Shown here in pieces: positions 57,470 to 64,000 of a DNA stretch of 64,000 nucleotides. The stretch covers positions 88,709-152,708 of the forward strand of contig PLME01000019.1 of assembly GCA_003142375.1 (NCBI GenBank). The letters are read 5' to 3'. The stretch's first letter is position 1; each line of letters begins with the position of its first letter. The notes under the pieces were generated by a model. It saw nothing but the letters and a program-made list of their open reading frames with translations, did not search any database and was not told the origin of the DNA. Both the position numbers and the translations under genes were made by a program. The DNA is from Dehalococcoidia bacterium (GTDB lineage: Bacteria; Chloroflexota; Dehalococcoidia; GIF9; UBA5629).

Positions 57470-58168
57470 CTAAATTGAGACACGCGTCTCGTACTGCTCT
57501 TCTTCAATCAGGGCGCCGCAGTTCACACAATACTTATAGGTAGACTTATTGACTGTGCCACATGCTTTGCAAGCGGTGTTATTTTCAGTTTGCGGGACCA
57601 GGCAGACCCCGCAGGCCGGGCAGAATTTGGCGCTTCGCACACAGACATTCCCGCAGGACGTACAGCGTGTGCCTTCACCCTGACTGCTCATCGTGTTTTG
57701 CATGATTTTCTCCGCCGTCCAGTCAGCGATCGGCCGGCCGCTGGAGTACAGCGTTGTGATCAGCGTGATGAGCGGCCACAGGGCGATAATAAAGAATATA
57801 AGCGGATATGACCAGCCAAACTGGAACATCAACGGCCTGACTGCGGCCTCAAACATGGAATAAGCCGTGATTATGATGCCCAGGATAATGGCCGATGAAG
57901 CGATGGTTGCCGCCTGCGGGAAACTGCAGAAATACCGGCGCAGCATGGGGACGAAATCCAGCCTGAAACCCAGCAGAATACCAATAATTATGGCGCCTAT
58001 CACTACTGAAATGACTGCTGGTATGGTAATCGGAGATCCCGGTATGGTTATGGCTTTCAGCATGGGCAGCCCGATCAGGATCAGGTTGATAGCTAACAGT
58101 ATGAGGACCTGAACGATCAGCCGTACCAGAAGGGTAAAAAGGCCGCGGCCATCGGGCAGCATGTTCAT
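57470..58168 (-). CDS. Membrane protein with C-terminal double zinc ribbon
   Basis: Several TM segments, then CTSCGNVCVRSAKFCPACG...CKACGTVNKSTYKYCVNCGA. Confidence 0.75.
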   Translation of the reverse strand: MNMLPDGRGLFTLLVRLIVQVLILLAINLILIGLPMLKAITIPGSPITIPAVISVVIGAIIIGILLGFRLDFVPMLRRYFCSFPQAATIASSAIILGIIITAYSMFEAAVRPLMFQFGWSYPLIFFIIALWPLITLITTLYSSGRPIADWTAEKIMQNTMSSQGEGTRCTSCGNVCVRSAKFCPACGVCLVPQTENNTACKACGTVNKSTYKYCVNCGALIEEEQYETRVSI

Positions 58169-58193
58169 TTAACAGGCCCGCCTTGAAAGCAGT

Positions 58194-58430
58194 CTATTTG
58201 GATTTTTGCGAGGACTTTTTAAGATCTTCTTCATTGAAACGTATGATAACCGTGTCACCCACGGTTACTATATCATCCATCTTAATCTTATATTTAGTAC
58301 CGAAGCCTGCGCTGATCACGGCGTACTTGACCCGGGCCGACACCACATCGATGTCGAAATCCGAGATTTTCCCGATTTTATCGCCGTGAGATCCGATGAC
58401 CTCTTTGCCTATTATCTTTTTAACCAGCAT
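58194..58430 (-). CDS. PRC-barrel domain protein
   Basis: MLVKKIIGKEVIGSHGDKIGKISDFDIDVVSARVKYAVISAG. Confidence 0.8.
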   Translation of the reverse strand: MLVKKIIGKEVIGSHGDKIGKISDFDIDVVSARVKYAVISAGFGTKYKIKMDDIVTVGDTVIIRFNEEDLKKSSQKSK

Positions 58431-58530
58431 TTTACCTCCACTTCAGCCAGGATGCGGTACTGTATTTCCGTACATTATTATACAATTATAGGCGGTTTAT
58501 AAAAAAATAGACGCTATATACCGGAGAAAG

Positions 58531-59538
58531 ATGTTCTACATTATATACGGAGATGATAACTACCGCTGCCACGAGGCGCTGAAAGGCATCAAGGCGCAAT
58601 TGGGCGGCGGCGACTTGAACGAGATCAACACCACCGTGCTGAACGGCAGACGGCTATCCGCCAGAGAGCTGAGCGAAGTCTGCGATGCCGTGCCTTTTAT
58701 GTCTTCCAGCCGGCTGGTTATAGTAGAAGGCCTGCTGAAGCGGTTCCAGGCCGGGGAAAAACAGTCCCGTTCCAATAACAACGGTGACGAGAACGGGGGA
58801 GCACTCAAGGAATGGCAGGTAATGGCTGAATATATAAAGGGTATGCCCGGGACCACTATGCTGGTCTTGTTCGAGACGGATATGGACCCCAAAGCCAGTA
58901 ACCCGCTTTTAAAAGCGCTCAGCCCGCTGGCGGATGAAGTGTTCCATCTCAATGAGCTTAAAGGAAAGGAGCTGACCGCCTGGATAAAGGAATGCACGGT
59001 CAAGAATAAAGGCAAGATCTCCGCTTCGGCCGTCAGCCTGCTGGCCGATTATATCGGCGGAGACCTCTGGCTCTTGACCGGTGAGCTGAACAAATTGATA
59101 ACCTACAGCGGCGACCGTGAGATAAGCGATAAGGACGTGAGGGAGATAACCAGCTTTGCACGCGAGGATAATATCTTCGCGCTGGTGGACTCCATCATGG
59201 AAAGCAGGACCAAAGAGGCGCAGATCATGCTGCACAGGATGCTGGGATACGGCACGGCCGCACAGCAAATCCTGGTTATGATCGAGCGCCAACTGTCAAT
59301 TATCCTGCGGCTCAAGGATATGGGGCCAAATGTGAATCAGCAGGAAATGAAGCAACGCCTGGGCCTACACCCGCGTTATCCCCTGGAAAAAACCCTGCGC
59401 CAGTCCAAAGCCTTTCCCCTCCCCCGCCTGCGCAAAGCATTTCACTGCCTCCTCGATACGGACATAGCCATTAAAACGGGCAAATATGAGGACGACCTGG
59501 CGCTGGACCTTATGATTTTGGAACTATGCAAGAACTGA
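58531..59538 (+). CDS. holA: DNA polymerase III subunit delta
   Basis: MFYIIYGDDNYRCHEALKGIKAQL...DLWLLTGELNKLITYSGDREISDKDVREITSFAREDNIFALVDSIM. Confidence 0.92.
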   Translation: MFYIIYGDDNYRCHEALKGIKAQLGGGDLNEINTTVLNGRRLSARELSEVCDAVPFMSSSRLVIVEGLLKRFQAGEKQSRSNNNGDENGGALKEWQVMAEYIKGMPGTTMLVLFETDMDPKASNPLLKALSPLADEVFHLNELKGKELTAWIKECTVKNKGKISASAVSLLADYIGGDLWLLTGELNKLITYSGDREISDKDVREITSFAREDNIFALVDSIMESRTKEAQIMLHRMLGYGTAAQQILVMIERQLSIILRLKDMGPNVNQQEMKQRLGLHPRYPLEKTLRQSKAFPLPRLRKAFHCLLDTDIAIKTGKYEDDLALDLMILELCKN

Positions 59539-59547
59539 GGGCTTGCT

Positions 59548-60237
59548 TTACTGTAATTTAAGCCGGTAGCCGACTCCCGGCTCAGTGATGATGAACTGGG
59601 GTCGTGAAGGGTCGGGTTCAATCTTGCGGCGCAGGTTGCTGACGTTTACGTGCAATATGTGGAATTCCTGCTCATAGCCGGTCCCCCAAACCTCTCGCAA
59701 CAGGTGATTATGCGTCAGCACTTTACCGGCATGTGTGACCAGCATCTTGAGCAAATCATATTCTGTAGGGGTTAACTGCACCTCGCGGCCCGATACTGTT
59801 ACCAGCCTCTTCTCAAGGTCCACCGTCAGGTCGCCGCTGGTAAAAATAAGCTCCGGTTCGGGCTGCGTAGAGCGCCGCAGGTTGGCGCGCAGCCTGGCCA
59901 GCAGCTCTCCCACCCCGAAGGGCTTGGTAAGGTAGTCATCAGCGCCGGCATCCAGAGCGGCGATCTTGTCGTTTTCGGAGCCGCGTACGGACAAAACGAT
60001 AATGGGAATCTTCGATACCTGCCGGATCAGCTTTGTAACATCGACACCATCGATATCCGGCAGTCCCAGGTCCAGAATAATGATATCCGGCCTGTAGTTG
60101 GCGGCGGTTGTCAAAGCCTCCAGGCCGGAGCTTGCTTCAAATACCTCGTACCCTTGCGACGTAAGCGCCACGTTCAGGAAGCGCCTTATAGCCTGCTCGT
60201 CGTCTATAACCAGCACACGGGGTCCGTTATCGCCCAT
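59548..60237 (-). CDS. kdpE: Response regulator KdpE
   Basis: RVLVIDDEQAIRRFLNVALTSQGYEVFEASSG...HILHVNVSNLRRKIEPDPSRPQFIITEPGVGYRL; next to kdpD. Confidence 0.94.
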   Translation of the reverse strand: MGDNGPRVLVIDDEQAIRRFLNVALTSQGYEVFEASSGLEALTTAANYRPDIIILDLGLPDIDGVDVTKLIRQVSKIPIIVLSVRGSENDKIAALDAGADDYLTKPFGVGELLARLRANLRRSTQPEPELIFTSGDLTVDLEKRLVTVSGREVQLTPTEYDLLKMLVTHAGKVLTHNHLLREVWGTGYEQEFHILHVNVSNLRRKIEPDPSRPQFIITEPGVGYRLKLQ

Positions 60238-60244
60238 TATCTCA

Positions 60245-62923
60245 TCATGCTCCTGCCGCCTTTGCCAAAGGCAAGCTGAGGCGGATCACGGTCCCTCCGC
60301 CCGCCCGGTTTTCTGCCGCTATGGTTCCGCCGTGCGCTTCGATAATTCCCTTGCAGATGGACAGGCCCAATCCCGTCCCGGCCACATTGTCGGGGCTTTG
60401 CACCCTGTAGAATTTATCGAAAACCCGCAGCAGGTCTTGATTCGGGATGCCTATACCCCGGTCGGACACGGCAATTTGAATATGATCATCCAGCCGTGAG
60501 GCGGTCAGGTCGACCGTCGATTCCGGCCTTGAATATTTGGCGGCATTATCCAGAACGTTTATCAGCACCTGTACCATAAGGCTGAAGTCTACCGGAACGA
60601 GTGGTAACCCTTCGGCAACGTTGACATCAACCTTTCTGTTGCTATAGTGGCTGTTTATGTGCTCCAATGCCGCACCGATAACATCCTGTATATCGGATGG
60701 GCGTAGATTCAGTTTCAGGGCGCCCGCTTCAATTTTGGATACATCCAGCAGGTTGGTTATCAGGTGGTTCAGCCTTTCGGCCTCCTCGCAGGCAACCTGG
60801 ACAAGATTTATTTTGGCTGCATCATCGAGATGCACGTTCTTTTCCTGGAAGCTGGTTAGCACACCGATAATGGAGACCAGAGGTGTACGCAGGTCGTGTG
60901 ATATTGAATTCAGCAGCGCCGTCTGCAGCCTTTGAGAGGCTTCAAGTATTTTTACACTATTAGCTGCTTCGGCTAGCTGAGCACGTTCAATGGCCATGGC
61001 CGCCAGGTCGGCGAAGGCCTTTATCAGCCTGTCCTGCTGGATGGTTAAGCGGCCTTCATCTTCGGATGGCCATAAGCTCAACACGCCTATTATTCCGTTG
61101 GCTGTTATCAATGGCAGGTAAAGCGCTTTGGCGTAGGGTAGGGTATCGGTGCCATAGCCGGCAGGCTTTTGATTCTGATAAGACCATGCTGCCACGGCAA
61201 CTTCATTTTCTTCCGGGGCAGGGGCGGCGCTGTTGGAATAGTGTTTAAGCCTGTTGCCATTTTGCTTATCCGGTAAAAAGACCATTGCATTCTGCCTGAA
61301 TTTATCGCCGGCACTCTCAATGACCGCATCGAGAGTAGCATCCAGGCCGGTGCTCACCGATAGACGTTTGCTGAGCGAATACAACGTAGCGGTCTCGTTT
61401 TCGCGGAGCTGCGCAGCCTCCGATTGTACGCGGGTCCTGGAAGTGAGGTAGCTGATCACCACACCCACTCCCAGCAGAACCGCAAAGGTAAATAAATAAT
61501 GTAACTGCGATACGGCGAAGGTGAAGTAGGGCGGGACGAAGAAAAAATCGAAGGCCAGCAGGCTTAATATTGAGGCCGTTATCGACGGTCCGAAGCCGAA
61601 GTAGACTGCCGCTACAACGATGCAGAGTAAATACAGGATTATTATATCTACAGGTGGGAAAAACTGTTGAAAGCTAAATCCGATCAACGTGGCTATCAGC
61701 ACCATGCCCAGGCTGACCAGGTAGCTCCACCAGCGGAACGACGGTTGCCCGATCGTTAAAGAAGTTTTTTCCAGCTGTTGGCCTTTTCCGCTGACGATGT
61801 AGACATCGATATATTTGCTGTGCCGCACGATTTGATTGGCCACCGACCTGCTCAACAGGTTGCGCAGGTGCACATCGCGCGGTTTGCCCAGGACGATTTT
61901 GGTGATGTTATTCTGGTAGGCATATTCCAGTATCCTGGCGGAAACCGATATGCCTTGAAGTATCTCCACTCCGGCGCCCAGCTTTTCGGCCTGCCTCATG
62001 AGGTTGGTTAATTGTTCCTGCTCCTCAGCCGAGAGGCTGGCGGAGCCCGGCGTCTCTACGTAAATGGCCGTCCACACCGCGTTCAATTGCGAGGCGAGCC
62101 TGCGGGTGGTGTGCAGCAGTCGGTTGCCCCAGCGGCCGGGGGTGATGCAGACCAGCAGCCTCTCGGTAGTTTGCCAGGGGCCGCTGATGGTATGCGACGT
62201 CCTGTAGTCCTGGACCTGGTTATCGACGCTATCGGCGGCGATCCTCATGCTGAATTCGCGCAGGGCCGAGAGGTTGCCCTTACGGAAAAAGTTGGAGACG
62301 GCCTGACCGATCTGCTCCGTAATATAGACCTTGCCTTCCTGCAGTCTCTGCAGCAGGTCGTCGGGAGGAAGGTCAACCAGCTCGATTTCCGCTGCCTCGT
62401 CGATCACCGAGTCGGGCACCGTTTCACGCACCCATACGCTGGTTATCTGGGCCACCGAATCCCGCAGGCTTTCCAGGTGCTGTATGTTGAGCGTGGTATA
62501 AACGTCGATGCCCGCTTGCAGAATTTCCTCGATGTCCTGATAACGTTTGGGATGTCGGGACCCGGGGGCGTTGGTGTGCGCCAGCTCATCCACCAGCGCA
62601 AGTTTGGGCCTGCGTGCTATCACGGCATCCAGGTCCATCTCGGGGATCATCAGGCCGCGGTATTCGACCTGCTTGCGCGGGATTTGTTCCAAACCATTTA
62701 GCAGTGCATCGGTTTCGGCACGGCCGTGAGTTTCGACATAGGCGACCACCAGGTCGGTGCTGTTCTTCTGACGCTGTGCAGCCTCCAGCATGGCATAGGT
62801 CTTGCCCACGCCGGCAGCGTAGCCCAGAAAGATCTTCAGCTTGCCGCGCCGGCTCTTCGCTTCGTCCGACTGTATCCGGGCCAGAAGCCTGTCAGGGCTG
62901 GGGCGGATTAGCCTGTCGTCCAT
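60245..62923 (-). CDS. kdpD: Osmosensitive K+ channel sensor kinase KdpD
   Basis: GKLKIFLGYAAGVGKTYAMLEAAQ...DELAHTNAPGSRHPKRYQDIEEIL...HDLRTPLVSIIGVLTSF. Confidence 0.97.
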   Translation of the reverse strand: MDDRLIRPSPDRLLARIQSDEAKSRRGKLKIFLGYAAGVGKTYAMLEAAQRQKNSTDLVVAYVETHGRAETDALLNGLEQIPRKQVEYRGLMIPEMDLDAVIARRPKLALVDELAHTNAPGSRHPKRYQDIEEILQAGIDVYTTLNIQHLESLRDSVAQITSVWVRETVPDSVIDEAAEIELVDLPPDDLLQRLQEGKVYITEQIGQAVSNFFRKGNLSALREFSMRIAADSVDNQVQDYRTSHTISGPWQTTERLLVCITPGRWGNRLLHTTRRLASQLNAVWTAIYVETPGSASLSAEEQEQLTNLMRQAEKLGAGVEILQGISVSARILEYAYQNNITKIVLGKPRDVHLRNLLSRSVANQIVRHSKYIDVYIVSGKGQQLEKTSLTIGQPSFRWWSYLVSLGMVLIATLIGFSFQQFFPPVDIIILYLLCIVVAAVYFGFGPSITASILSLLAFDFFFVPPYFTFAVSQLHYLFTFAVLLGVGVVISYLTSRTRVQSEAAQLRENETATLYSLSKRLSVSTGLDATLDAVIESAGDKFRQNAMVFLPDKQNGNRLKHYSNSAAPAPEENEVAVAAWSYQNQKPAGYGTDTLPYAKALYLPLITANGIIGVLSLWPSEDEGRLTIQQDRLIKAFADLAAMAIERAQLAEAANSVKILEASQRLQTALLNSISHDLRTPLVSIIGVLTSFQEKNVHLDDAAKINLVQVACEEAERLNHLITNLLDVSKIEAGALKLNLRPSDIQDVIGAALEHINSHYSNRKVDVNVAEGLPLVPVDFSLMVQVLINVLDNAAKYSRPESTVDLTASRLDDHIQIAVSDRGIGIPNQDLLRVFDKFYRVQSPDNVAGTGLGLSICKGIIEAHGGTIAAENRAGGGTVIRLSLPLAKAAGA

Positions 62924-62959
62924 TCTAAATCTACCTGATCACATTCTACTACTTCTAGT

Positions 62960-63535
62960 TTAGCGGTTGGTCTGGTCCAGGGCCATGTTGAGCAGCAGGA
63001 CGTTCACACGTGGTTCGCCCAGGATGCCGAACTGCCTGCCCTCCGTATAGTGAATCACCAGTGACTTTACCGAGTCCTCGCTCATGCTGCGGTATCTTGC
63101 CACGCGCCGTAACTGGTACTCGGCGGCGGCCAGGCTGATATGAGGGTCGAGTCCGCTGCCGGACGAGGTAACCAGGTCCACGGGTATCGGTCCGGCATTG
63201 GAGGGGTCAACCGCCTTGAGCGCCCTGATCCTCGAATTAATGTTGTCCAGCAACGCCGGGTTGGAGGGGCTCAGGTTCGACCCGGACGATGAAGACGCGT
63301 TATAGGGGACGGGGGACGTTGCCGACAGCCTTCCCCAGAAATAGCGGGGGTCGCTGAAAGGCTGTCCTATCAGTTCGGAGCCGTAGCTTTTGCCGTCTTT
63401 GACTATCAGACTGCCGTTGGCCTGATGGTTAAAAACAAGCTGGGCGATGCCGGTCACCACCAGTGGATAGATGATGCCCGTGATGAGCACAAACAGTCCC
63501 AGGACTATCAGCGATATCTTCAGTTGACGGACCAT
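62960..63535 (-). CDS. kdpC: K+-transporting ATPase subunit KdpC
   Basis: [25 protein letters not shown]...[24 protein letters not shown]. Confidence 0.96.
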   Translation of the reverse strand: MVRQLKISLIVLGLFVLITGIIYPLVVTGIAQLVFNHQANGSLIVKDGKSYGSELIGQPFSDPRYFWGRLSATSPVPYNASSSSGSNLSPSNPALLDNINSRIRALKAVDPSNAGPIPVDLVTSSGSGLDPHISLAAAEYQLRRVARYRSMSEDSVKSLVIHYTEGRQFGILGEPRVNVLLLNMALDQTNR

Positions 63536-63561
63536 TTACATTTCCTCGTTTAAATCTCTCA

Positions 63562-64000
63562 TCAGGCCAGCTTCAAAGCTACCAGCAGCATATCTATCAA
63601 TTTAATGCCGATAAAAGGGGCGACCAGTCCTCCCAATCCATAGGTAAACAGGTTGTTGCGCAGAAGCGTGGCCGCCCCCACCGGCGTATAGGGCACACCC
63701 CTCAGCGCTATAGGTATGAGGATAATAATTATCAGCGCATTGAATATCACGGCCGACATGACCGCGCTCTGGGGCGTGGCCAGCGCCATGAAATTCAGTG
63801 CCTGCAAGGCCGGGTAGGTGCCGGCGAAAGCCGCCGGGATGATGGCGAAATATTTGGATACGTCGTTGGCTATGCTGAAGGTGGTCAGCGACCCGCGTGT
63901 CATCAGCAGTTGCTTGCCTATCTCCACGATTTCGATCAGCTTGGTAGGGTTGCTGTCCAGGTCGATCATATTGGCGGCCTCACGGGCCGGCTGCGTACCC
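63562..64000 (-). CDS. kdpB: K+-transporting ATPase subunit KdpB, C-terminal part (truncated by window edge)
   Basis: [58 protein letters not shown]. Confidence 0.96.
   Translation of the reverse strand, partial: GTQPAREAANMIDLDSNPTKLIEIVEIGKQLLMTRGSLTTFSIANDVSKYFAIIPAAFAGTYPALQALNFMALATPQSAVMSAVIFNALIIIILIPIALRGVPYTPVGAATLLRNNLFTYGLGGLVAPFIGIKLIDMLLVALKLA

Overview
This 64 kb window looks like an ordinary chromosomal segment. Gene content suggests a Chloroflexota/Dehalococcoidia-like anaerobe, but that is inference only. No CRISPR array, IS element, prophage, tRNA or rRNA was recognised. Main blocks: groEL/groES with tandem CIRCE-like operators; an XRE regulator plus DUF2851-type gene, each preceded by the same 16-bp palindrome; tsaD; RNase P RNA; a nitrogen-assimilation cluster (two GSI glutamine synthetases, two Amt transporters, PII, an OmpR-type regulator, an NrpR/DUF128-like repressor); hisF/hisH; a tungstate transporter (tupABC) with a candidate Moco/Tuco-type riboswitch, convergent with moaC-moaA-mog-mobB-moeA; an acyl-CoA synthetase beside an AcuC-like deacetylase; a his operon (hisZ-hisG-hisD-hisC-hisB) in which HisG is two fused HisG-like domains; an NfeD/slipin pair; birA; Sir2; paired lipoproteins; purS-C-B-E-D; a two-component system with GTTCA-n6-GTTCA boxes driving tiny membrane proteins and a broken HtrA gene; and kdpB(C-term)-C-D-E. 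The most interesting signals are: (1) an 11-bp-phased GlnR-like box array upstream of amt2, next to an OmpR-family regulator and an NrpR-like repressor; (2) a duplicated Pho-box-like promoter upstream of unannotated small membrane proteins; (3) the tandem HisG fusion, whose two halves have lost different motifs; (4) the palindrome-controlled XRE/DUF2851 pair.
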